Notes under the pieces: generated by a model
What the model saw: only the letters and a program-made list of their open reading frames with translations
Database searches by the model: none
What the model was told of the DNA's origin: nothing
DNA from: Takakia lepidozioides
Taxonomy: Eukaryota > Streptophyta > Takakiopsida > Takakiales > Takakiaceae
Length of the DNA: 60,000 bases
Assembly: GCA_030704615.1 (NCBI GenBank)
Contig: CM060733.1
Coordinates: 7,566,001 to 7,626,000 of the forward strand
Direction of reading: 5' to 3'
Position numbers and translations under genes: made by a program
In this document: piece by piece, positions 37,701 to 49,700 of the stretch
How positions within the stretch are numbered: position 1 is the stretch's first letter
Layout: the number at the start of each line of letters is the position of its first letter

Positions 37701-40700
37701 CTTTTCTGGTCTCTTCTTTCTTGTTTTTCCCTTTTGTCCCACAAGCTCTTTGAGCTTTCTGCGGACGTTATAAAGTACCATTTCATCTCATTTCATTTTC
37801 TCTTTCTTGTTTCTTGTTTCCCTTTGTCCCATAAGCTCTTTGAGCTTTTTGCAGACGTTATAAAGTACCATATCCTTTCATTTCTTCCAAACTCACTCTG
37901 ATATCACACGTTTACTCTTTGCACAAGCTCTTGGTCATCGATGGTATTACATGTTTTGTGGAACAGGTAACTCGGCAGCTGTTCACAGAGTTTGCAAAAC
38001 AACTCACGCACTGGCTCACTAGTAACCAGCAGAGGGAGAATCCTGAGACGATGGCCCTCCTCGATGCAATCCTCGATGGGCTTGTGGATCCTGAAAATGG
38101 TTCCCTCAGGTTGTCAACCCAGCATTTATCTTCCCTCATCCTCACTTGTCCCCTCTTTTACTAGGGGACCTTGGGTCAAGCGCCCTTGAAACAGTAAGAA
38201 CCAGAGGACGGAGCATGATGTTGTGCCCAGTAAGTTTTGAAGGCTTGGCAACACTTGCGCCCATGCTCACACTCCTAGATCTGCAAGGAACTTTTTAGAA
38301 ATGCCTGTTAACCACTACATGTGACAGCTTCTGGAGAAAAAGGATCATGTAAGGTAAAGGTAAAAGGCCTGTTGTAATGGAGATGGGTGTGGTTTATGCA
38401 TGAGATTTTGGATTCTGGGTGATGGGGAGTGTAGGGAATTCTGTGCTGATTGCTTCGTGGAGTTCATAAGCTGGTCTGTCCGGCATGCCCCTCCTGAGGT
38501 CAGACTTTTTGCCATGCAGCTACTTTCTCCAAGATCCTTGCTCCTTGTAGTAACACAAAAACAGTGCAGTTTGTGGTGCCCCTACTTTGGGTGAGATGTG
38601 GTGTAAGAACCCTCTTTTGTTGCAGTTTTACTTTCCTAGCTTGTTTACTATTGATGCCCTCAGACTGCTATTGATCAGTTTATGTTATCCGAGAGATGAG
38701 ACATCATGAAAACATTACGAGGATGTAAAATTCTGGCACAGATCCAAAGCTGAAGTGACATTTATGCTTGGTGATTTCTGCAGTCTGATAACTTTGTCAA
38801 TGTGACGTCAATACTTCGACGGATTTATAACCGCATGGACCATCCTAATTCCTACCATCGACTTGGAGCTGCCATGGCTGCACACCACATGTATCCCGTC
38901 TTGAAAGGAAATGTCAACATTGTAGACCGTCATATTTTTGAGATTATGTTCTTCTGTATCAAGAGCTTGCGGCTCGGGGAGGCAGATGATGAACAAATTG
39001 GTCTCTCTCTCTTTCATTCTTTTTTCCTTTGCTCTTGCAATTCTACAGCACCCCGTAGATCCTCTGGGGCCTTCTATGGTCTTTCTTTTCGATACCCAAT
39101 CTCTCACTCTTCCATTACGAGGATCAGAAATGCTTGGCACCTTACCTCATGAGGCGTTGACTCTTAGACAATCCCTTGAGCAATAGTTGCTTTTGGGTTG
39201 CTTGTGGGGGACCCCTCTCTTTCTTGTTTCTTTATTGTTCCATAAGCTCTTTTGAGCTTTCCGGGGACGTTATAAAGTGCCATTTCATTTCATTTCATTT
39301 CTACAGGAGCTTCTCTATCTTAGACAAGCTCCCAATTGAGACGTTGTTTATGGTTCTGGTGTTTGGTTGTCGGTGACCCCACTTTTCAGACTTGTTTTTT
39401 ATTTTCGTTTGTCCTATAAGCTCTTTGAGCTCTCCATGGATGTTGTAAGGTTCTTTTCTTTTTGTCCCATGGGCCCTGGTCCCCTGCGGATGTTATAAAT
39501 GTTTATTTCCTTTCTATTCTAGGTTCTTTAGGGCTGCTGCTTCTGGCTCCCTCTTTGTTTTCTGTTCTCCTTCTTGTTTCTTGTTTCCTTCTGTCCGATA
39601 AGCCCTTCGAGCTTACGCTATAAAGCACCATTTCATTTCCTTCTCTCTTATCAATCTTTGAGCAAAATGTAGTCAATGTAAACTTGATTGCAACCTTGGC
39701 AAGCCAGGTAATACGGACACTGGCAGGGACAGGAGGCAGAAGAAAAGCTCTAGTTCAGACAGACAAGGGCAGACTGTTCAAGTGAACCACCTTCCAAGAA
39801 TAAGATACCAAAACGAAAGGGAGAGAAGAGGAAAAACCATGAGACACTAGCGTTTTTTCTGCCCCTCTCACGTAGTTTTGGTTTGTTGTCTCCTGTGCAT
39901 GGGATGCAGGGACTGTGAAACAGATGAACAAAACACTCGACCTGTTACAGAGGTTGATTCAGCGGAACATAGCCACCCTGCAGCAAGATCGGAAAGATCG
40001 GCCTATGTTTCCATCTTTGAAGGAGTTCTTAGTCTGGCTATTCCAGCAAACAGGGCGTGTGCAAGAAAAATGTCGCACTAAGTGTATGACTTTGTTCAGC
40101 TCTGTATGTCAAGCCTTGCCTGGTAATTCTTTGGCATTGTATGTTTACCTGACCCTCTTCAATCTCAAGGTTCAAATTGAATTTCTATTGAGTTCCTATG
40201 AATGATTCCTGGTAGTTCTACTTACCCCGTAGGCCCTCTGGATGTCCTGTGGTGTCTTTCTTCTCTCCTTTGCATGTTGTACTTATTCTTTTCATTTGGT
40301 TTCATCATATGCTAAACAACGTCTTATGAGTTCATTTCTTTCATTAGTTCACTGTGGGTGTTAGGATAACCTACTTTTTTTGGGTCTTCTTTGACGTCTG
40401 TTTTGGAAAGGTCAGTTGGACCTTTACAATGCCGCGTTTCTTTCTACGAGCTTTCCGCGGACGTTATAAAGCACCATTTCATTTCATTTCTTTCAAATAA
40501 AGCACCATTTCCATTTCCATTTCCATTTCATCTCATTTCATTTCTTTCTAGTCCTATAGATCCGTTGGCCTCCTGTGGACATAATATATTGTCTTCTTTC
40601 CACCCAGCATGGTAACAGAAAGTGGTTTGTTGAGTGCAATCTACATAGAGCTGCAGGTCTTGCATTTTGACACAAAGTTCTGGAAGTATTCTCTTCATGC

Positions 40701-43700
40701 AGAGGGTTCGCCTGCAAGTTGGTTCCGTGCAAGGATTTCCCCTTTAGACCGTGTTCAAGGACTGTTGAAACCATTTGACATGGAGATTGAGTACCCTGTC
40801 TCTGAGGAAGGGGATATTTCCTTGCAACAAATTCAGCATTGGCTGACACACTTGGTGCGGTCGTTGCACTGGTTTGAGTGGGCTCTGAAAGAAGAACTAA
40901 TTTCTGTGGAAGAACTCCTGCAAGGGGAGAAAGACCATTCCCTCCATATTGCTTCTGCTCTCAGGAGCTTTTTACAAAGTTTGTTCACCCCCTATCAATC
41001 AACTTTTCAGCTTAGTGCAGTGACTCCGGGAGAGTGTGAAACTTATCAGAGCCTGAGGTGCAAGGCTGTGGTCTCCCTTCTTAGTTTTTTCAACCAGATT
41101 TTGAGCACCAGGAAAGGTTCCAAGGAGAAATATGTATTCGAAAGAGAAGGAAATGAAGAGATCCTGTTGGTAAGCTTCATGCCTGTTGGCGATCCAAGCT
41201 TTCAGCGACTATTGTGCTTGTTGTTGTTGCGGCCGCGGGAGCTTGGGTTTGTAATTTCAGAGCCTCAGAAAGCACAAGAACTGGCCAGGCTGGCAATGAG
41301 AGTCATACGGAGGTTGACTGTACTACATGTGCTCAAGAATGGGTTGGTCCAGACTTTGCAGAGTATGTTGGGTGGCAACAACCCAGCGTATGATTTGAGC
41401 TCTCTGAATCTGTCCACAGATGGATCCTTTAGGACAGAGCCTCTTGGATTAGAGGATGCGCTGAGCCTGCTTAAAGGCTACCAGCAGTTGAATGAAGCTG
41501 GTTTATTAATGCCAGTCTTTGGAAGAGAAAGAGCTGCTATGATGGGAGAGAAGTTAATGCTGACAGTGTTCAGGATTCAGAGGGAACCCCCCCCTGCGCT
41601 GGAACCTGTTGCAGCAGAGATGATCACCCTCTCACTAGTTCTTGGGGTGAAATCTGGACGACTGTTGACCCTTATTTTAGATCAAACTATTTTATCTTCC
41701 GCGGTTGACAATCGAAAGATAACGGCAGGGGAAATTTTCTATATGAACTTTCGGAAAACAATCGTCCAGCAGGTAAAGTTTTTCTACAAGGAATGCCTCG
41801 CTCCTCTTCTTAGGGCAGCTGTGGGGAACCCAACTTCTCGGTTGCTTTTGTATGCTTTACTGGATGATTATTTAAAACCAGCTGGGACTGCGGACAGCAT
41901 CACCAAGGGAAGTTTTCTGAGGGAGTTTCTTCAGCACCTTACTTTGCTTCTCCCGTGTTGTCAACCAGAGGCCTCACTCACCACAAAACAGTTCTTTATT
42001 GGTATTCTTCACAAGCTTATGATCATTGACACTGAGCGAGATATGGTGCTCACCCCTGACCAACCTACTTTCCAATTCATTGTGGAGACCTACATTGCAT
42101 TCCTTAGTGGGTCTGGCATGGTGGAAAATGAGGATTCAAGCAGTTCAATTGGCAGAAGTACAGTTTTTACCTTGAGAAGTGCATCCATCATCCTTCTGCC
42201 TCACTTTTTTGGTTCTGCTATCAACAGAGACATCCACGTGCGCCTGAAAAACGCACTGATGCGCATTGTAACTGACCATTTGTTGGTCAGGGAAGCTGAT
42301 TTGCCAGCAGGTTCAAACCAGAGGACCAACTACATGCAGATGCTAACTGGGCTGCTGGGGGCTTTCTCTGCGAGCAAGAGCCTGGAGCTCTTGGAGGTTC
42401 TCTTCCCACTGCTTCAAAACCCAACAAAGTTTTCATCTAAAAAGGTGTCAGAAGCAATTGAGTCGTTTGCGCAAACTATTGGGGATCACCGTGCTTCAGC
42501 TTTCGACTTTTGCCTTGGAATAATCCAGGACAGCAACCAAACACCACAACTGCGGCGTGTGGTTACGGTGAGTGTGTTTGGACCACTGGTCAATGCCTCG
42601 CCACCGTCCTTTGTCGCGTCATGGTATACTGAGCATATGAGCAGATTTTTTAAACTGCTTCAAAAGAGGCCTAGCATAATTGACACAGAGAGGGAGGAGG
42701 AAGATCTCACGAGTAAGATCTGCCACTATGGGTTGGTGGAGCTACTTTTCTCCAAAGTGGACCTCCATTTAATAAAAGACAAAATCAATCCTATTGTTAA
42801 AAATGCTGATCTGATGAAGGAAGCTCAGCTTGACTACCGTGGAAAAAATGATCCAGGATTTTACCCCTTCCCAGAGAACTCTCTTCTCTGGCGAGATATC
42901 CATGTGGCAGCTTACAACTGTCAGGTGGCCGTGATTACATGCACACAGGAACAAGAAAAGTTTTTCTCACTCATATTCAAAGAGGCCCCTGGAAACTTGA
43001 TCTGGCAACACCTGGTAGACTTGAACAAGGTGTATGACCACATACCTGTGGAAACTTCTCAGTTGGCTGTAGCCCAACAGACAATCAAAGGTATGAGGAC
43101 TAAGAGGAAAGCTCAACTGACCAGAGCTGCAGGGAGTTCTCATGAAACTGGTGGAACCCTCTCTTCTCAGTATATGGTGGGGGCTAACCTCACTCAGGAA
43201 CCCATTGTTATTAACTCTTTCATGGGTGGCCACGCCCATCTTGGAGCAACTTCTGATGGTTGGGGTCCCAGCAGTGACGGAGGAGATCAATCGTCCACTG
43301 TGGCAGAGGCTGAGCTTCCTGGGACAGGTATGGGACAAGGGGATACAGGGGGACCTCAAGAGGAGCTCATTGAAACAGCACTGCTTGACCAAGATGATTT
43401 TGATCAGCACCCATGCATGGGGGTTGTGTTGCAGGTGATTGAACACTTACACATAAAATTTGGAGAGGCCCGTTGCAGTAGCCGAGAGATGCCTGACTGG
43501 ATGAAGTCTATTCATGCTACACTTGACAATGCAGGTACAAGTTCTTCATCTTTCAGCCAAAATGTTGTGGTACCGAGTCTGAATTGTCTCAACTCTTGAG
43601 AGGTTTCTCATCTAATGACTCTCTTTTGTATAGCCCAGAAATGTATGAAGAACCTGGTCGCATTTGTTTTCCAGTCCATTGAGACCAGACATGTTGCTCT

Positions 43701-46700
43701 GTACCCTCAAATTTCCCAAAATCCCAGCTTAACATCTTACAATGCAGGTACCCATGTGAATGTCCGTCTCTTTCTTGCTAAATTGGTGACAAAGGCTCGC
43801 AAGGTATTTGCTCCATATGCCCATAGCATGTTCCGGCCCTATGTACAAGCTTTCCTCAATGATCCCCAAAAATCAGGAGGAATGAGTTTTCACTACATGC
43901 TCCGAGACATGTGTATCAGCATATTGCAATGGAATATGCCCTCCCCACCTGACCAGGGGCTCTCATCAAAGCTCATACAGCATTTAATGAGGGTGTCAGC
44001 ACATGGATCGAACCAGGTCTTGCATGCAAACGTAGACATAATACGACTGTTTCTGGAACAGTGGAAGGAGGGTATCACTCTGGAGAGAAATGTGATCTTA
44101 CAATATTTGAAAGCTGGGGGAAGAACTCCAGACATGGCCAATCGTACAGTTAAAATGCAGAGGGCGGTTGGGCTGCAGTTATTAGGCTGTGTGGTTGCCT
44201 CAGGGTTTCCACTCTATGATCCTATACATGATCCAATGGCCCCAGAGGAGCATGTCTGTGAAGCTTTGCTTAACAATCTGAACTGTAAGACAAAGGAGGT
44301 ATATGAAGCTGCAGCTGAGCTGCTTGGAATAGCACTGAAGCAAAGGAATGAATCAACAGAGCCAATCAACAAGGAACTGCTGGAGGTCAAATTGACCAAG
44401 GCTCTCAAGCAGTTGTATAGGGACACAGAGTTTGAAAGATTTCTCAATGTTCTCAGCAAGATTACTGTGCGGTTTCCGAAGTACCTGGAAGGTTACGGAT
44501 CAATGGTGGTGGAACAGCTGCCCAGGTTGTATGGGATTTACAAATTCCTTGCGTTAGACATGCTTCTGCGGTGCCCAAACTGTGAGCCAAATCTTTTCAA
44601 CCAGATTTTGCCTTCCCTCTCCCAATTAATTACCCACAGAGATGAGATTTCCCAGCTCAAGACACTGCAGCTTCTGAAAGATCTCTTGAAGGGGGTGAGC
44701 AAGGAGAGAATTAGTGAAAGAGTCCTCCCCATACTGTGTGACACGTTCAGTGGGCATGAGAGTGGGAACTGCCGTCAACAATACTACGAGATCCTTATGT
44801 ATCTGTACAAAAGTATGGGCATGAATGAAGACCACCTTGTCGTCCGGTCATTGCTTCTGGGCTTGTGTGATAAGTCTGATTCGGTCAGAGACACCTTGCA
44901 CGAGTTTTGGCACTCCCAGCTTTCACAGGTAAGGTTACAAGACTTGAATTGTGTCACATTCTGTCATTTTCGAACCGTATTGTATGAGGTACTTGTAAAG
45001 TGAATTGAGAACCCCCTCCGCTCCCAGTAGAGACAGGGACAATGTTGGAAATGGATGGAAGGATTGACAATCTTTCTGTACTTGTCAATCTTGTCTGAGA
45101 GTGATGTTCATGCAAGTCTAGTCTAGAAGATAAATAAAGAATGATACTAGACGTTAGCAAGGCTAGTGCTATGAACCTCTGTTGTATCCAAGGAAAATTA
45201 ATCCTCCATCATACTGCCTTCTGCTCTGCGGATTTGAAACCACTGTTGCAGGATCTGAGGCAGCGGTTCACTCAGTTGGTCAATAAGATGTACGACCCAA
45301 GTGTGGAAGAACATTGGGCGCAGTTTGTAAATGTTCTTTTGCTCAAGGTATTATTTGACATCTTATCTATATTATTGTCTATGCGTCCGCTTTTGTATTC
45401 CTTTACAAATCAAAATTGAGACCTTGTTTTGCAGGTTTACTATCATAACAACAGGAATAGTGGCATTGAGTTGTGATGTCTAACGGTTGAGTAGTTTTTT
45501 CGCTTTGTTTCAGTAGTCTTTGGTTTGTTCTACCTTGGGCAAGGATTGGACATGCCTGGCAGCATATCTACATGAAGTTCTCCAACATAGAGAACTCTCA
45601 ATTTGGAGTTGCAGTTTTCAGGCTGCTTGTTGAACGCACTCATTTCTCTCTTCATGTCTGGCATGAGTATGCACAGTCTTTGTACCATTCCCCAACCCAA
45701 ACTCCTTCTCCTATAACCTCTAAACCCCTTCACTTCTCTCTCTTTACTACAGCCAATGTCAGTAAGGCAATCAAGAAGCTGCAAAATGGCAGAGCGGTGG
45801 ACATTAAAACTTCAGAGTGAATTCATCAAGCATGCTGCACCTACTTTAGCCCCTTTTATAGCTAACCTCTTCAATGAGGTGGTGCAACGGGGCTTTCCAA
45901 CAGAGTGGACAAAGAGCATCATCCACCCACTTTTTAAGAGCGGTGACAGGCTCGCACCGACAAACTATCGTACTATCATGGTGTCCTCATTACTTGCTAA
46001 ACTGTTTGGGGCAGTAGTGGCCATGGAACTGGATGATTGGGCTGAGTACTCTCGCATTCGTGCTGAGGGACAGGCTGGTTTCCGTCGAAACCGATCCACT
46101 ATTGACCACATCTTCACTCTTCAAGTTATGGTGGAAAGTGCACGCTATGACAAAAGAATGGTCTATGTTTGCTTCGTGGACTTTCACAGAGCCTTTGATT
46201 CAGTTCCTCGGGACCTTCTCTTCCAACGGCTCCATAGAGTGGAAGTCCCTCCAGACATCCTTTGTGCCATCTCTTCTATGTATTAGATTGTCACTGGCAT
46301 GGTCAACGTCGCTGGTGAATTCTCAGCCGAGATCCACAGCAACATTGGAGTCAAACAGGGCTGCCCCCTTTCACCTACCCTGTTCGGGATCTACATTGAC
46401 GCCTTGGAGAATTACATATCAAAAACCATGGGGTTGGGGTCCCATTGGATGGGGACCAACCCAATCAGATCTCCTCTATGCTGATGATGTTGCCCTTTTG
46501 GCACAATCCCCGGTCTTTCTGCAACGCCATCTCAAAATTTTGGAACAGTTCTGCAAAGACTATGGGATGCAGGTCAATCTTAGCAAGACCAAGATCATGG
46601 TCTTCAATGGCCAGGCTGATCGTAGATTCATCTTCAACCAGCAGGAAATTGAGATTGTGAAATCATACCGGTACCTAGGTCTGGTTATCCACTCCCCCAA

Positions 46701-49700
46701 GTTTCACTTTGCAGCCACTGCCTTGGACAGGTTGACTAAAGGTAAGGCGGCCTCCGTCCGCCTTCAGGCCAAATGCAAGCAAATACATCTGCGGCATCCC
46801 CCGACCAAAAAGTGGCTGTTTGACACCGTCGTCAGCCCTGCTACCATCTATGGTTGTGAGTTCTGGGCACCTGGTGTCCCTGTCTCCTGGTGGAAAAAGA
46901 ATTTGGAACCATTACAGTCATCTTTTCTCCAAGCAACGCTTGGCGCCAGGAGCACAACTCCATCTCAGATCCTAGGTGCAGAGTTCGCATGTGTACCATT
47001 GCAATCCGAGGCCCTCTTCAGGCTTACAATCTTTCTCCATAGATTGCAGGCCCTTCCACCCAAAGGGCTAGTGGCAAGGGCCCTCACAACATCTATGAGG
47101 CTCAAAGCTGCAGGTTTCAGGAACTCCTGGTATGCTCGAGTGGACAGTTTATTTCAACGTAACGGACTTTCTACTGCTTTCCTATTACCAATGAACCCAG
47201 ATGGGGTGGACATCACATCCAGACATGACCACAACAGACTCATTCGGAGAGAGCTTATGGAATTACATGTCAAGAGAACTTGGATGCTACCCAATCTCAC
47301 GACAAAGCTCCACTTCTATCGAGAGACATTCTTGGTGCTCCGCGATGATAGAATCTTGAGACCAAATTACCTTTCAGCACCCTTATCTCCTTCCCTCTTG
47401 AGGGCATTGGGGCGGTTCAGGGTGGGTTCCCACAACCTACGGATAGAGACTGGCAGATGGGAAACCTGCAACGGGAGGACCGCCTATGTCCAGCTTGCAT
47501 AGGGCGCAGCAAGGAAATTGAAACTGAAGAACACTTCTTCTTCTACTGCCCTCTATACTACGAGATCCGTGGGAGATTTCACTGTTTATTCAGTGGAACC
47601 CAAACTCTCACTGATGTCTTTCACTATGAGGATCAAAAATGCGTGGCAGCCTACCTACACGAGGCCTTCACCCTTAGACAATCGCTAGAACATTAATTGT
47701 GGTTTCTGGATTTGTTCCTCTCTCATGTTTTCTTCCATTTTGTCCCATAAGCTCTACGAGCTTTCCGTGGACGTTATAAAGCACCATTTCATTTCATTTC
47801 TCTTCAACTGTCTATTCTGGGATACCAATCTCTCATGGGGGTCTTCCATTACGAGGATCAGAAATGCTTGGCAGCTTACCTGCATGAAGCGTTGACTCTT
47901 AGGCAAGCCCTTGAGCTTAAGTTGCTTTTGGGCTGTTTGTGGCCCCTCTCTCATCTTGTCTCTTGTCTGGATGTTATAACGTACCATTTCAGTTCATTGC
48001 CTCTTGTCCCATAAGCTCTTTGAGCTTCCCCTGGACATTATAAAGTTTCTTTCTTTCTGTCTTTCTGTTTTCCTCCCAGTCCCTTGATCATTCGCTTCTG
48101 GAAGACGTTGATAGGGTGATGGCACACAGTCTAATTGACAAGCTCTCTCAGCTCCTTTTATGTCCAGATGCGGACATAGGGATAAGCCCTTTTATGATCG
48201 TCCATTTTGGTTTGCAGTTGTGCGAGGACTCAGTGGACTTCAAACGCCCCATCTTTACTGCTCCCCTTTCTGACTGCGACTTCCATGAATATACCATCAA
48301 CACATCCTGGCTGGGTGGTAGCCTGCCAATGACCCCTCTCTTTTCCAGCAGTCAATCGGTGCAGAGCCTTGGAAACACACAAGAAGGGTTCTCACAAGGG
48401 ACTTTAGACTCTCTTGCGGATGAAGGAGAAGGGGAGACAAGGGTATGGAGGCAGCAACCAGGCATGATACGTGCAACCATGACTCCATCTTTCTCACTTG
48501 CTTTCTCACAAACTCAGGGTGGTGCCTCAAGCTCCACATTAGGTGGTGGTGCTAGTACTCTGTTTGCGATGTCTCAGAGGCCTGCTGAATACTCTGGGCA
48601 AGAAGGGGGAGACCTTGTTGACGGTATAACCAATTTGAGGAGGAGGATTCTTCATCCCCGTGCCACCCAGTCACAGGTCAGTTTATCTTGTATTCTGCTG
48701 AGACTCTAACAAAAATGTGGAAAGAGGTAGGAAGAAGAAAATTAGTGAACATCATATGGTGCCAAAAGAAAATTGACAAGGATTAGCAGAATCTGCAAAG
48801 ACAAAGAAATCTATTCTAGCTTGAAAAGAGTCCTGCAAAGACGAAGAAATCTATTTCTAGCTTGAAAAGAGTCCAGGGACCCAAGGAAAGTTCAAAACAA
48901 GATTTCAAAACCAAGTAAGATACACTAAATTCTTAAGGACTCGGTAAGTTCTCACCTAAAGATTCTGAGATGCAAGGTGCCTCATTAAGTTGGCCTGCAA
49001 AGCATCTCTGGTCTCAATAACTGGACTCTTACAGGGATGAGATGTGTTTGAAGACATTGAAGTATCTCCCCTAATCTAATAACAGTATACTGGATAAAAA
49101 GCAGTTTTATTGGACAAATCTCCTCCTCTCTCGGTAGTCTATTCATCTATCTTTCTCAGACCATAGAATGCGGGCACTGATTCCCCCTCGCCCTGGTCAA
49201 TTCCGTGGATAAGGTGCCAGACAAGTAGAACAGCATCAGCATGCAGTTCTATATATGCGCCACTGATTGTCTCAGGAAACATGTAGCTTGGGGTGAACCG
49301 GCGCTCTGGGCCTTATGTCTAGGTCCCATCAATCAGCTTGTTCCGATGTTGCCTTGTGCCCTTGGTGCATAGTCTCAGCAGATAGATCATGTTTGACTGG
49401 GAGGGACTCCCAAATCTCCTGGACAATGTTGCTAATTTCGTGGTATTATGCAGATCTCTCAGTGGCAGCCAATTGTTTGGTAAGGTCAAAGTCTCTTAGA
49501 AGAGGATGATCCTGATAATGATTTGAATTACAATGGAATAGTAGGACACTCTGCTCAGACAATGTGAATGTTGTGGCGCTCATAGCTCCAACCATCCTTG
49601 GAAGCAAAGGAACCTGCAGCTGCTCCATAATCTGCCTCCGTCAGGACTCTCTCAGCCCCGGCCACCAAATCTCGTAATCATTTATGGGAATGGCAACCAA

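Larger units (their letters stand above)
22743..40122 (+). other. PRKDC: DNA-PKcs exons 1-23: N-terminal HEAT-repeat arm
   Basis: About 1215 residues of helical repeats, split into 23 mostly short exons. Clear matches to the vertebrate N-terminal arm include LAIRAVGKLAAPI (exon 8), YVDLWSHLLDL (exon 11), RYPLISGFYKLLAIA (exon 14), YKLELLASCLRLCLS (exon 15), YPPLAMVTMDAIERW (exon 16), VELAVSSSDRRTKVTASELL (exon 18) and LLDAILDGLVDPENGSLR (exon 20). In vertebrates this arm contacts DNA and Ku. Exon 13 is a 29-bp microexon (VEFVQKLLS), supported by phase on both sides. Confidence 0.85.

Noticed and set aside
43615-43747. In-frame extension upstream of exon 25
   Set aside because: The frame is open from 43615, but the acceptor at 43747 joins exons 24 and 25 in phase with the spacing of the vertebrate protein; the extension shows no similarity.
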